NCBI GenBank assembly: GCA_023212645.1
Contig: JALBYC010000007.1
Location: 186,001 to 250,000 of the forward strand
DNA from: Farysia itapuensis
Taxonomy: Eukaryota; Basidiomycota; Ustilaginomycetes; Ustilaginales; Ustilaginaceae
Direction: 5' to 3'
Length of the DNA stretch: 64,000 nt
Positions within the stretch are counted from its first letter, which is position 1. The number at the start of each line of letters is the position of its first letter. The notes below the pieces were generated by a model. It was not told where the DNA came from, made no database searches, and worked only from the letters and a program-made list of their open reading frames with translations. This document shows positions 28,001 to 38,800 of the stretch, piece after piece. The translations under genes were made by a program, and so were the position numbers.

Positions 28001-28750
28001 TTTGATGCTCAAGGTCTGGAGCTTAGCAAACTCGTCCAACGCATTCAGAAGGGACGACAGTCACACACCGAAACCGATGGTATAGACCGGGCTGATCTTC
28101 CAGGAGATTTGGGTGACGACAGCGAATCAGAGGACGACGGAACTTACTTTGACCGACCAAGACCCGCAGTACCTCGAGGCTCAGAGGGTGAAGACGTCTC
28201 AAAGAAAGGCAAGAAGCGAAGAGCGCCCGGCGGCGCCCCCACACACCGCGGTCCCAGAAAGCAGAAGACCTGGACGCAGAACGACTTCATTGAGGACAGC
28301 GACGACGAGTTCGAGTTTGCCATGGCTGACGCACAGACCCATCCAGCCGAATACCAGTCTAACCGTTTACCCAGTGACGACGACGGTGATGAGGAAAGTG
28401 ATGACGATATTTTGGCAGACAACAGCTCCTTCCTTAGATCAGCGCCTAAATCCGCTCGTCCAGCCTTTAACAGCAACGAGAGTGACGCTGATGGAGACGA
28501 CGAGACGCCGCCCACCAGCTCGGATGCCGAAACGCGCTCGACGGCTCACAAACATCTCGCCTCGCCCGGCCTCACTACGAGAGCTGGACGTCCTGACACA
28601 AAGAGGCTATTTTTTTCGGGGAGCGATGATGAGATGGACTTGACACAAAGTCAAGAGCAAGTTCCTGACCTCATCGACGTAGAACAAGGACAATCTACTG
28701 TGTCTAAGCGACGCAGGATGGTCATCGCCGACGATGATGACGATGAATAA
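25085..28750 (+). CDS. TOF1: Replication fork protection protein Tof1/Swi1 (Timeless family)
   Basis: A 1221-residue nuclear protein. The N-terminal Timeless domain starts near residue 45 (FEQIKTIVLGICSALGGYEE) and continues through LGCLRDLRKLWRQDDDDPSR, VNVLHNDLVPILLQ and PRVNRSEKDVGIIGMCMHFF, which are characteristic of Tof1/Swi1/Timeless. Members work with Csm3/Swi3 to stabilise stalled forks and signal the S-phase checkpoint. The middle is helical (MLERYSANRDHMYIRAKKHV). The C-terminal 200 residues are acidic and disordered with repeated SDDE/DDDDE runs and basic clusters. Length matches the family (about 950-1250). Start: ATG 25085 (MAGEDEYYSDDLDLLEEKDL); the upstream open frame lacks an ATG. 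No introns are needed. Confidence 0.93.
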   Translation: MAGEDEYYSDDLDLLEEKDLLDYDSDRSASRSLHSSDSEGEVEGEKLDPNDGFEQIKTIVLGICSALGGYEEVTTTDGQVRNIYQLGDDCLGCLRDLRKLWRQDDDDPSRTIARVFAQVNVLHNDLVPILLQTGGKGGQKDKIALACTDLLTALTWPVDAAAEFHDAVTKDNDLNMMQGLPELERAQVQYKSSILRQRAQNAGQDRDVLSVILRHVLLPSLSKPRVNRSEKDVGIIGMCMHFFRNLLAIRDPVATSLSGSDALANASLQSSLIVAMHEHHILDTLTMLASNSEGVDFNPWNAITVECIYHIYVGTKVKAVANFETHDTANSDAYKENRAPYRTVPSASSSALASGLAAEAKLKRASTLSNSSTRHSRFGTTINYIGPDGQRRVARSQAALKKSVAQLTDEANIKGKRKARRRKSAQEKGAPRHKTEWTPKAAQILQAWADNFLQTGFETLSKSVLKDIRSEKEKMGDLEMARIRVMQLAAFFLDYFLLRRATSQALRASQKTASKQLIQPSEDSLAASDATMESAEKWPFSLVAEWLEPWAFRMVLIRSIQAQTSKMWLEFVSSVQLWTVLLRLVDQLSHSKNEKEREVADGLQAQLYYLSETLEACHAITRSYSTQSFACLDAIITFAHVMPKMLERYSANRDHMYIRAKKHVRKSREDGTLDEQGDETAQIKEQAKDAMTEREFKFNDFQRKLATRQLAKACLVYLLRWREFVEVEEQLTKLVSVMHRIAVKAGDYAQFFGGIYRAAFRQILSSDTVARLQAQAQRPTDDLKKIMDYVLRKFSKLTPDQQSLYELGKRPPRPAKQPHIPSEIKVRPGKSLDEQIGVAVGLLLEKEKMGAVLWVKSALEMASTLRIELVARQADREQREREPEDYLLLGDAARQNESVAVEFEQFDVAYDGNDQLKLEASTVPQVKLLCRLTGMEADESNPLHWRWYVPKEILPEHLDERISSIEHYIREPFDAQGLELSKLVQRIQKGRQSHTETDGIDRADLPGDLGDDSESEDDGTYFDRPRPAVPRGSEGEDVSKKGKKRRAPGGAPTHRGPRKQKTWTQNDFIEDSDDEFEFAMADAQTHPAEYQSNRLPSDDDGDEESDDDILADNSSFLRSAPKSARPAFNSNESDADGDDETPPTSSDAETRSTAHKHLASPGLTTRAGRPDTKRLFFSGSDDEMDLTQSQEQVPDLIDVEQGQSTVSKRRRMVIADDDDDE

Positions 28751-29247
28751 TAAGAAGAGTCACACGGTTCATACGCACCCTCTCACCTTCACCGCTAAAT
28801 GCATAGCAACGAAAGCAACGCGTAACGATCGAACGAAATCAAATTTATGACGACCTAACACTACGCTGATTTCACCGCGCTTCGCGCTTTTTGTGCTTTG
28901 CCTGGTCTCGTACCGGTAATCGTATCTCGGCTTTGTGTTCATTCCAAAGCTTCTCTCCGGTCGTTGTCCGTTCATCCTGGTTCTTCTGTAGACTACAAAA
29001 CAACGTTTTGCTACCACTCAAGACCTCGCAGGAGTTTTAGAAGCTCCATCGAGCCTATCCACGCGCTGTTACCCTGCCGCCTTGACAACCAGCCAGTCGC
29101 AGTCTCTTTCCGCCGACTACGCCCGATATACTTGGCTTCTGTTTCTTAAGACGGCCTGGTGCCGTGCCGGCTTTGCAGCAACTCTCTTCCGTCGTCCCTG
29201 CAAAACTCACATCAAGTCGTTGGATTCATTCATCCTCTTTAATCACT
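28751..29247. other. Intergenic spacer TOF1 / Nudix gene
   Basis: A 497-bp spacer containing the TOF1 3' end and the Nudix promoter. Frames here are short and mutually overlapping. The Nudix frame is open back to 29164 without an ATG. I see no RNA gene or repeat. Confidence 0.5.
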
Positions 29248-30867
29248 ATGGCTGCCTCGTCCTCTATCCACAGCACCAATGCTACTTTGACGCATTTGTC
29301 CCATGCGCTGCTTCGAATATCGCGCATTCCGCCGCGTGTCATTGCCAGCCCTGCAACACAACCGCGACGAGCTTCGGTGGCCATCTTACTCCGAGTGCGT
29401 CCGGCCGCTGATGACGAAGCCTGGCTTCTCGAAAATCATGATCCCGAAACCCAGCAGACGTCTCAATCTGCTCAGGCAGCAGACCCATCGTCCTCAGGTT
29501 ACGAGCTCGGTCAATCAGGAGTTCATGTCTCGCAATCCTCTTTGCCTCAAGATGCGGGCGCTTCCTCGCTGGCTTCAAGCTCGGCATCAGTCGATCTAAA
29601 TTCGACCTTATCTGCCTTCTTCAGCCAGCCATGGGTTCAAAGAGGCACTCCCGAGATCCTATACATTAAACGAGCCGCTCGAATCGGCGACAATTGGTCC
29701 GCTCATGTGGCATTCCCTGGTGGAAGAAAGGAAGAGGGCGACGAGAACGGACTGTATACAGCGATGCGAGAGACGTGGGAAGAAGTCGGTATTGATCTTG
29801 CCGAGAAGGAGTTCTCCTGTGTTGGTCAGCTGGATGATCGAGAGATCACCACCAGTCTCGGTAAGCGTCTACTCATGGTGCTCTCACCCTACGTATTTGT
29901 GCAGACTTCCCCTTTCAGTCCATTGCCGGATCTGCAGCCGAGTGAAGTGGCTTCGGCGCATTGGATCCCCCTTTCACTGCTATACACTCCCAAGCCAAAG
30001 TGGGGCACCACTTCGGTGGATATCAGCAGCCGCCTTGCGCCCAAGTCTCCGCTCGTGCGTTGGGTGCTCCGTGCTCTCGTCGGCAAGATGGACTTCAAGT
30101 GCATTCTCCTTCCCAACGAGCCTGTTGCCATTGCCGAGTACGACGAAGATGATGACATGGGCGGGCACGCTACCGACAGCCACATTGTTGGAGGCGGAGG
30201 ATCAGAAAAGGCAGGTAGCCATATCGCGAGGGTGGAAGAGGGGCCGTACAGACCAGAGTTACGTCTGTGGGGCTTGACCCTCGGCATGACTCTCGACTTG
30301 CTCTCTCACATGACGACGTTCCAGAGCGCAGCGTCTTTCCGCTCTGGTACCACGACGCCTGCTCATGGAGCCTCATCACCAACATCACTACAGTCGATAC
30401 CTCCGCTAGCTGCTGTCCAAGACGCATCAGCGATGCCTTCAGCGGCAGAGCTATTCTCTTCACCATTGAGCTCAGCAAATCGGCTCATCTCACGAGTCAG
30501 AGACGAATTTCACCTGAATCCGCCTCCAGCTTCCCACGCTCTTGCGCCATCACTGACCTCGGTCTTTCCCCGCTTCTCCTATCCGGACGTCAACTTCTGG
30601 ATCTGGTTCTTTGGCTGGCGGTACCGGACCGTCGTCCGTGGCTGGGAGAAAAGCGTAGGTTCCCGAATGGAACGCAAATTCAATTGGAGCGGCATGGCAC
30701 TGGGCGCGTTTTACTCTGCCGTCCGTCGAGCTTTGGTTGTCGCTGTGGTGATCCGGGCGATGGGTATGATCTCTGCGGCCGGGCTCGTGACTTGGCTGTC
30801 GGGCCGAAGGATCAACAGAGCCCGCAGAGGACTCCGAGGATTTGGCCTGGACGAGCTCTTGTCCTAA
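29248..30867 (+). CDS. Nudix hydrolase (CoA-diphosphatase-like) with a C-terminal hydrophobic segment
   Basis: A 539-residue protein. The Nudix motif lies at about residues 156-182: HVAFPGGRKEEGD, then LYTAMRETWEEVGID, with the REtxEE metal-binding helix intact. The preceding ILYIKRAARIGDNWSAHVAF and the spacing FPGG....D......A.RE.xEEvG fit the coenzyme-A pyrophosphohydrolase subgroup more than classical MutT. Family enzymes cleave CoA or related dinucleotides; the substrate here is inferred. Two features are unusual: a Ser-rich insertion of about 75 residues between the first strand and the rest, and a C-terminal extension with FWIWFFGWRYRTVV and a hydrophobic stretch (ALVVAVVIRAMGMISAAGLV) likely to anchor it in a membrane. 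There is no PTS1. Start: ATG 29248. Confidence 0.85.
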   Translation: MAASSSIHSTNATLTHLSHALLRISRIPPRVIASPATQPRRASVAILLRVRPAADDEAWLLENHDPETQQTSQSAQAADPSSSGYELGQSGVHVSQSSLPQDAGASSLASSSASVDLNSTLSAFFSQPWVQRGTPEILYIKRAARIGDNWSAHVAFPGGRKEEGDENGLYTAMRETWEEVGIDLAEKEFSCVGQLDDREITTSLGKRLLMVLSPYVFVQTSPFSPLPDLQPSEVASAHWIPLSLLYTPKPKWGTTSVDISSRLAPKSPLVRWVLRALVGKMDFKCILLPNEPVAIAEYDEDDDMGGHATDSHIVGGGGSEKAGSHIARVEEGPYRPELRLWGLTLGMTLDLLSHMTTFQSAASFRSGTTTPAHGASSPTSLQSIPPLAAVQDASAMPSAAELFSSPLSSANRLISRVRDEFHLNPPPASHALAPSLTSVFPRFSYPDVNFWIWFFGWRYRTVVRGWEKSVGSRMERKFNWSGMALGAFYSAVRRALVVAVVIRAMGMISAAGLVTWLSGRRINRARRGLRGFGLDELLS

Positions 30868-31083
30868 AGAAAGAAAGCTTGCTATACATTCTACTCTAGT
30901 CGCAGTATCCATATATCGGCTGCACCATCAGCATCGAGCACTATTCAATATTCTCGGAACACGGGTTGTGGAGATTGTCTTTTTTTTGGTGGATTGAGTA
31001 GAGGCTCAGTCGGGTATATACATCTCTGAGCCCCGGTAGCAGCTTGACTTGCCTGTTTCCTATTCTTCTTGTACGCGCCAACG

Positions 31084-32661
31084 ATGGCGACTTCTTCGCT
31101 CGGCGCTTCCAGTGATGAGAGGCCTAATAGACGAGTCGCGCCAGCGGACGCGAAACGGTTGCCTGGTGCCGCCTCGTCGTTGAACGTCCTCGAACGTACC
31201 ACCAATGCAGCGAGCGCTGCTTCTGGGAATGCTGCATCTGGCTCTAACGCTGCTGCATCTTCCCAGCCGTCTTCATCATCTCTGACTGTAGCGAGGAAGA
31301 AGGCGCAGGCGCTCGAATCTATGCACACCTTTTTGTCCTCGACGACGGATGCCAAGAGTCCCATTCAGCCTACCGACATTCAACTGCTGACTACCTCGAT
31401 CCTCAGCAACGCGGAGAGACAGTCTGTCATTCTGCAGTACCAAGAAAAGCTGATAGATGGCTGTCCATCGCTTGACGAGCTTAAACAAGCGCTGCTGTAT
31501 CTGTCCACAAGCTCGTGGGGTCAGATCCTGGAAGAACGTCATTTGGTGCACAAATGTGCCTATCCTCCATGTTCAAAACCTTCCCCTCTCTCGGGAGGCT
31601 CGCTGGCGTCTGCTGCGCGAAGAGTGGGCAAATTTCGCATCGACCTCGGCTCTCAGAAGGTGACCGCGACCGATGACCTTGACCTTGGGGAAGCAGGGCA
31701 CTCGTATCAAGATCTCAAACATTACTTTTGCGATAAGTCGTGCTATGCACGTTCAGAGTGGGTCTTGCGCTGGATCCTGTCGGATAAGGAGATTGGATTT
31801 GCGGCTGCTCCCTCATCCACGGGTGGTAGTCCGAGCTCTTCTCGGATCGGAAACGCAAAGTGGGAGAAGCTGACGAGTAACCCGAAAGGTTATACCGAAC
31901 TGGAGCTTCTGGAAGACATCGAAGCGCAAGAAGGACTCGACCTGCTCAATCCAGATTCGATCCCATTCGAAACCCTAGGCTTGCCAGAAGAAATCCCCGA
32001 GCGGCCCAGTCCAGCTGATGGTACAAGACCGATCGAGGCACTCAACAAAATTGACAGGGCAAAGGACAAGTCCAACATGCTGGACAAATTGCCCGTGATC
32101 GAAAGAACCAACCCGCCATCTGCATCGCTCACCAATACGAACACTCCCTCCACGATCCAAAGTTCGACGTCGCCCTCCTCCCGAACACTGCAGCAGAACG
32201 CGCCGACGCCAAGAGCCACTTCAAAGCAAAAGGCGAATGGTATGCCTACCCGTACCACATTCGACGTTGATGTTCCCAATCACGTCGGGCGCAAATTTAC
32301 TCCTGCTGCACGCGCTACTCACCCTGACACTGTCGTCAACGACGAAGACGACAACGACATTGATTTGAGAGAGATGGAGATGACCAAGATCCTCCGGTTC
32401 GCCTCGCTCGCATCTGGGTCGCGTCCCCGGCGGAAAAACACAACCATTACTCTCACCAGTGCCCCAGCCAATGCCGCAGCTGCTCCATCAAACACCTCTC
32501 ACGCTGACGAATCTGATCCCTCCAAGCCGGACGATGACGACGAAATGTGGGAACAGGACCTTACACCACAGCAAGCAGCCGACCAGCGCGAGATGCGTAG
32601 GATCATGGACCTCGCACTCGGCGTACGCGACGAACAGCGTCAACTTGGTCTACTAGACTAA
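31084..32661 (+). CDS. RTR1: RNA polymerase II CTD phosphatase Rtr1/RPAP2 family
   Basis: A 525-residue protein. The Rtr1/RPAP2 zinc-binding domain is at about residues 95-240. The helical start is LTTSILSNAERQSVILQYQE; cysteines in RHLVHKCAYPPCSKP (about 157 and 161) pair with the FCDKSCYARSEWVLRWILSD block (about 214-231). Members bind Pol II and remove Ser5 (and Tyr1) phosphates from the CTD, and aid Pol II import. Yeast Rtr1 is about 226 residues; this longer form with an acidic C-terminus (DDDDEMWEQDL) resembles RPAP2. Start: ATG 31084; the upstream frame has no ATG. Convergent with the symporter. Confidence 0.9.
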   Translation: MATSSLGASSDERPNRRVAPADAKRLPGAASSLNVLERTTNAASAASGNAASGSNAAASSQPSSSSLTVARKKAQALESMHTFLSSTTDAKSPIQPTDIQLLTTSILSNAERQSVILQYQEKLIDGCPSLDELKQALLYLSTSSWGQILEERHLVHKCAYPPCSKPSPLSGGSLASAARRVGKFRIDLGSQKVTATDDLDLGEAGHSYQDLKHYFCDKSCYARSEWVLRWILSDKEIGFAAAPSSTGGSPSSSRIGNAKWEKLTSNPKGYTELELLEDIEAQEGLDLLNPDSIPFETLGLPEEIPERPSPADGTRPIEALNKIDRAKDKSNMLDKLPVIERTNPPSASLTNTNTPSTIQSSTSPSSRTLQQNAPTPRATSKQKANGMPTRTTFDVDVPNHVGRKFTPAARATHPDTVVNDEDDNDIDLREMEMTKILRFASLASGSRPRRKNTTITLTSAPANAAAAPSNTSHADESDPSKPDDDDEMWEQDLTPQQAADQREMRRIMDLALGVRDEQRQLGLLD

Positions 32662-32863
32662 CGTCACACTCACGTCCACGCTCGAAACGCGAAGATGGAC
32701 AGAAAATAAAAGATACAAAAGGGCTGAAAGGGACAATGTAAGAAAGAAAGAACCTGTTGAGGGTTTGTGCCTTTAGGCGCGAGTTGATTGACGATCAGGG
32801 GGATGAAAGGGGGATGAGATGCCAAATGCGGAGATCCGTTGGTGTGAATTGTAGAGCACGAAA

Positions 32864-35636
32864 TTAAGAACTAGTCTCGCTCTTGTAGCGTTTCAGGGTC
32901 TCGCCACCGTCGAGATTAGGATCTACGAGCTTCTGTCCATCGTTCGGATTGCCACTGGCATGCAGGCCGTACTCGCCGATCTCCACGGGTCGATCTTCCG
33001 GCAAGACAAAGTTGCGCGAATCGAATTCGCGATACTCAAAGACCTTGTACTCGAGGCCGCGCTTCTTGCACCATACCCACATAACTCCAGCTCGAGCAGC
33101 AAATGCAGCGAAAGTGAAACCGATACTGCCAAGAGGGGCAGCAAAGAAAGCGCCAAGCACACTGAAATCGTCGATGTAGAGTCCGTTGGGCAGACCAAGC
33201 AGCTTGATGCCTTCGCTAGCGGAGCCATAGAAGATGGTTCCAAACACAAAGACGGTGAAGAAGCCACCCACAGCACCAACAAAGGCGTCGAAGCCATTCA
33301 AAAAGTATAGACGGGGAATCAGGCCCAAGAGGAAGGCAGGTATGCAGGCAATGGCTGCCAGGTCAGCGACCAGGAAAACTTCCAGGATGTCGATGTTCTT
33401 GACTGCCAGGACGACCGACGGCACGTTGATCAGAAACAGAATCGCCCGGCACCACCAGATGTTCAGTCGTCCGAGGAAGACGTCGTTCTGGATGGTTGAG
33501 ATCTGAGCCGACTGGAATGTGTCGTAAGCAGACGAGGTGAGACAGCCAGCAAGCACAATGACAATACCAGTGACCCAGTTCGGAAGGGTGGCAATGATGT
33601 AGAAGAAGTTCAGACTGCCATCGTCTTCAGCAGTGACGCCGTCAAAGAGTCCTGCCCATTGTGCGAGCGGTCCAGCCATTCCAACAAGGAAGCAGATAGC
33701 AAAAAGAGGCACGGTGGCAAAGATGACTGAGAGGTACAAAGTCTTGTCCGTCTTGGAGGCAAAGGCACGCTGCCAGAAACCTTGGTTGAACATTTGACTG
33801 AAGACGATGGCAGCCGTCAGAATATACCAAAGTTCACCGCCAAGACGATGAGGCTGGAGCAGTCCAGAAGATTCGACTCGTGCGTGATCAATGTCAAGGT
33901 TGACACCAACGGCAATGCTGGCAATGATGATGAAAATCATGATGACAACAGCGTTGACGTTGTCTGTGTACAGAGATGCCTTGAAGCCTCCATAAGCTGT
34001 GTAGATGGTGGTAGACAGAGCGACAATGAGGGCGGCAATCGTCGGATTGACTCCGCCCAAGAGCGAGACAGTCGAGCCATACGTGTTGAGTTCGACAAGC
34101 ATGAAACAGAACATGAAGCCGACGAAGATCACAGCGGACAGAACTCCAACGGGCCAGCCGTAACGTCGGCGAATGTACTCGGATAGCGTGAAGCCATCAG
34201 GGCAGGTGCGTCGAATGAGGGGACCCAAATAGGCAAATGCCCAGAGCGGGGCAACGGTTGAGAAGCAATACGCAGTGAGACCCAGAATTCCTGCGTCAGG
34301 AATTACAGCCAGCTGAGGGTAACCAAAGAAGAGCGAAGAGGACATGTCTATAGTAAAAGAAAGGCAAATATGGTCAGGTGTAAGTGAATGCGCAACGCGA
34401 CAGACATTGACTGTCCTACATCTGCACGTGAGGGAAGACGGCACACTCGAGCCTGCTCAGCTGAGGCAGATCTACGCTATACTGCGGACAGAAAGCGTTG
34501 TTTTGCCGTGCCAGCTGAGTGCTAGCTGTCGTGTGACTCGAACTCCCATCAAGACAAATGGAACAGTCGTTGCCGTACTGGAGAGGGAGAGTGGACAGAC
34601 AGCATTGCGGTGCTGTAGCTATAGGCATCGGGGCTGCTAATCCGAAAGGATAGCAGACACTTTTGATGCAGCATACATTCCGCAAGCTCGGAAAATATCA
34701 AAGAGAGAAGAAAGCATGCAGCATTCCCTTCGCGAGTCCTAACTCGATCAGGTTATATCTGACCCAAGCTGTGCGTGCTTGCTCCCCTTCTTTTCAGGAG
34801 AGGTAGAAAGCAAACACATCTTGGGCAGATGACGGTATGATCTCAGCCCATGCGTGTCCGGTCGTTGGTTTTGAGAGTGCAAACCCCAAATGCCAACGAC
34901 CTGAAGACCCGTCCTCCTATTGGAGTAGGATCGAACACGCGAGCACCCGTAGCTGATGCCAAACAACATTTTTGTGGTTTGTTTGGATAATTGTAGAGAG
35001 GTCGTGGCCCCTTGTCCGTGCGCTTTGCGACGTTGCGGACTTGAAGGTCTCGATGCATCTTTGTGAGCTCCAGAATCTAGCAGAAAAAATAAGAGGATGG
35101 CCGAAGCCCTGATCTTTACATTGTCTTGCGATCACCGCCGCCAATCCAAGTCATCCAAACAGAAGACACATAGTGTGTGTAGAGGCGTCAAGCCATGGGA
35201 GTGGGATGGAGGATCGGACCGGACCCGATAGGAGCGAAGGGACATACCGCTTGAGTTCATCTCATCTTGTAGTACGACGGAATGCCGTCATGCCTTGTTT
35301 GCCGCGGTCAATCATCCGTTCAAACCACTGTGAGCAGTGACGAGATGTTGCCGGGCCAATATGTTGAACTTTGACAAAGGGTGGGGAGAGCCATGGTACT
35401 AACTTGAAGCGATCCAATTCAGAGTGAGCGGAAACACTGTTTGCGCACAAGGTTGGGCCAATGTTAGTCAGAACATCGGGAGTTTTGCGGCAAGGACGAC
35501 ACTTACCACTCTGGGTTCGGATACCCGAGAGAAAATCGACGGTGCTGCGAACTTTGTAGCCGGCGAACAGCCCGACGAGCATGAAGCCGCACAGCGTGGA
35601 GTATACCAAGGCATTGGCCTGAGATGTGGACAGCAT
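32864..35636 (-). CDS. Sodium:solute symporter family (SSS) transporter, three exons
   Basis: Exons on the minus strand: 35636-35507, 35436-35404 and 34347-32864. Introns are 70 nt (GTAAGT...AACAG) and 1056 nt (GTTAGT...CTATAG). The spliced product is 548 residues with about 13 hydrophobic segments. The junctions rebuild the conserved second helix: VDFLSGIRTQSVFPLTLNWI continuing to ASNMSSSLFFGYPQ, typical of fungal SSS proteins. Later signature-like pieces are YGGFKASLYTDNVNAVVIMI, SQMFNQGFWQRAFASKTDK and LTSSAYDTFQSAQISTIQND. It is related to the DUR3 urea/polyamine transporter group but is shorter, and the substrate cannot be named. The C-terminal 75 residues are cytosolic. Exon 3 alone starts with an internal ATG in frame, but that product would lack the first helices. 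Head-to-tail with the arrestin gene upstream. Confidence 0.85.
34348..35403 (-). other. Unusually long (1056 nt) intron 2 of the SSS transporter
   Basis: Both ends are anchored by protein continuity (Ala-Ser-Asn-Met-Ser across the junction). All other introns I could define here are 52-287 nt. The interior shows no conserved reading frame. I looked for a tRNA (one weak AGTTCGAGTC T-arm-like string near 34537, without stem pairing or A box) and box C/D snoRNA motifs, and found no convincing RNA. Confidence 0.7.
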
Positions 35637-35883
35637 TGTGAGGGATCGAGTGGTGCAATAGATGTGAGAGGGAGAGAAACAGGTCTCAATGCAGCTGGCC
35701 ATATAAGAGGCAATAAACGATTTGCGCGCAAATTTCGGTCTCACGCGGAATTCAAGCAAGCGGATATGATCGATATGTAGATCAAGAAATTGTTCAATCA
35801 CAGGAATGTTTTACAAGAGAGATGTGAAATAGAATTGGCCTATCATGCCTATCAGCAATCAGCTGTCAGATGCCGGCCTGCAG

Positions 35884-38800
35884 CTAGCTGCCCCAAACCG
35901 CTCGCAAACTGTTAAGCTTGCCGTTGCCAATTGCTTTGGTGGTGCCGCGACCACTCATCTTGACCTCCGTGCCGTCTGCAAGGCGCAAGGTCGACAGGTC
36001 CATGTCGAGCGAGTAGTCTCCTTGCAAGGCCTGAAGCACAGTTGAGTCAACAGCTACTTTGCTCATCATGTCGCGGACTGAGCGCGAGTCGAGCGCCGGA
36101 TTGGATTGTTGCTGTTTCTGCGAAGAATTCGCGCGCATGGCTGTTGGTCGAACCAGCTGCGGCGCAGGTTTAGCACCAGGCTCAGTGACTGGCTGAGGCA
36201 AAGGTCGTCTAGCCACTACGTCTTTACCGCTGGTCTGAACCGTGGAAAATACAGCTTTACCAGTACTGCTGGTGTTGAGGAAGTTGGGTGCATTCGAGCC
36301 CTTGAGGTCCGCAGAGGCCGACCCATTGGCGTGAACGCTTAGTCCAGTGAGACCACTCGTTGATGCTGGCAGCAGTTTCTTCTTGCTGAAATCGAGAGCC
36401 GGTGCCGATGTCCTTCTCGCGTGTGGTTTGTGAACGTCTGCATTTGCTTTGTCCGTCGTCAGATCTGTGGGCTCATCGTCACCTGCAATTCTCGACCACA
36501 ACTGGGCTACGGAAGCTACCCTTCCTCCTCGTCCGCCACGTGCTGATCGAGTGTCATAGACTTTCTCGTCTTCCACCGAAAGCATCTGCGGCTTGGCATC
36601 CTCGGGCGCTTTCAGCGTCTTTTCTACCCTTGTGGGGATAACAATCGCTTTCTCCGCTGCACTGAACAGCTCCTGCGCCCTTTTCGCTCCCGGAGCTGCT
36701 GAGTATGAGCCTTGTGTCGAAGTTGCGGCAATCAGGTTGGATGCTCTACTGCGGCTGTCATAGCTGGGCAGGCTTGGTCTAGGCCACGAAGGCACAGATA
36801 CGCGACGATCAGCTCTCGAGCCGGACGGGTCCTGCGCCGTTTGCTCTGGATGATCTGTGACCGAGATCTTGCGTGTGATCGGGTGATCCTTCAGTGCAGT
36901 GCCCGCCTTTCTGGCTGGTTGAGCACCAGAATTGTCAATCAGTGCGCGAAGATCAGCTGATAGAGTCTTCTCCATCCCTGTGATGATTGGCGTCCTAGCG
37001 ACGTCTGCTGGCGTCTTGGACCTGGGTAATGCTGCTTCGTCGGGATGGTGAGTTGCAGGAGAAAAGGTATGAGGAGATCTGTAGGATTCGGAGCCTACAG
37101 TATCTTGTTGATTGTCATGCGCATCGGAAATGCTTTCAGGAGTCCGAGCCGGTATTGAGGGTACAATGGAGCTTGCTTGATACGAATACCTCCGAGGCTC
37201 TCTTTCTGACTCCTCCTTGAGACGTTGCTGCTTACTATCCTGCTGCTGCTGCTGCTGTTGAAGCCTCAATTGGCCCGCTTCTGCGGCGGCAATGTCTGCA
37301 GCTTCCTCTCGTCGCTTTCTTTGCTCTTCCAGCCGGGCTAGCCTTGCCTTTTCCTGCTCGATTATCTGTTGCTGTGCTCGCAATTCTTCCCGTTCCCGAG
37401 CCTCTTGATCTGCTTTCTGTCGCTCGGCTCGTTGCTGTTCGATGCGCGCGAGTTGAGCCATCTTCTCTCGCTCAAGCCTTTCGATCTCCCGGGCCCCCGC
37501 TCTCTCAGCCTCTCTCCGTGCTGCTTCTGCTTTCGCTTCCTCAACACGTGCAGCTGCTTCCGCCTCTTGTCGACGCTTCCTCTCTTCCGCAACGCGGGCC
37601 TCTTCCTCCAATGCTTTGCGTTCGGCTTCTTCTCTCGCCAGTGCCGCAGCACGCAAAGCGCTGTCTTTGCGTGATCGGGTAGAGTCGTCACGAGAAGTAG
37701 TTCCAACAGGGTTAGGAGCTGATTCTCTCCGTCCGATGTTGCCGAGCACCGTGACAGGAGTGCCTGCGTCCGTCGAAGATGAATTCGGCGCAGTCTTGCC
37801 ATGCAACTTGCTCTCGAGAGCTTCCAAGCCCGATCCTTGGGATGACGGTGTTCGTCGAAGAGACGTGAGAGAGGTTCGGCAGCTCTCAGAGGATTCCGTA
37901 GCATTCGATACAGCAATGGTCGCATCACTGACCATAGTAGTCTTCGTCAGTTCGGCGTGATGCGCTTTCCACTCGTCGGTCGAGTCACTGCCAAAGTCAC
38001 AATCAAGACCGCTGGTGCTGAAGATGTCAATGGCTCGCGGTCTGTTGGAGCTCGTCGATGCAGATTGGCTCTGAGCGTTGTGTCTGGTCGAAGAAGACTG
38101 TGCCGTAGGTCTGTCAGGATTCTGAATCTGCTGCTTCTGGTACTCAGACGCCTCTTGATCGCTCTCGACCTTCTTTACCGGCGATGTTGCGGATCGGACC
38201 GAAAAGGAAGCCTCGTCCGGCTGCATTCCCATAGCAACCATTTGACGCTTGATTTCTTCCTCATCCTCCTCGGCTTCTGCCATGGCCTCGAACTGCTCGA
38301 TGTTGTTCCGCGAGACGCTGTTACCCTTACCGCCTTTCGTGCCTGTCTTACTCAAGGTCGGCAGATTGCGCATGGTCTTGATAGTTCCAGCTTGCGACTC
38401 ACTATCTTCCTCAATTGTTGCAAGTCCAGCCACGACAGGAGGAGGGAAGAAGCCAGCCGGAGGATGTGCGCTCAGCATACCTAGTGACTGTGGATCGACT
38501 TGCTCCTGCTGTGGTCCTAGAGGCGCGAAAGTAGAAACTGGCCGGTTCAACGTGGTCAATGACGCTTGCTGAGGAGACGTTCCAGAGTTGTCGGCCTGGG
38601 GACTAAAAGCTGGGAGCGAAGCTCGCCTTACTTGCTGCTGCTGCTGCCAATCCTGGTGCTGCGAAGGAATCGCATCTGGTTGTTGATATGGCATCCAAGA
38701 TGTAGGGGGCGCTGGATGCGCAAACGGTGAAACAGCGCTCGATCCTGCGGAGACTGGTCGAATGATACTGTGCTGGAACAGATCGGGGGCTGCACTAGCA

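Noticed and set aside
34500..34560. tRNA-like T-arm (AGTTCGAGTC on the minus strand) in the long symporter intron
   Set aside because: The flanking bases do not pair into a T-stem, and no A-box or acceptor stem is found at the right distance.
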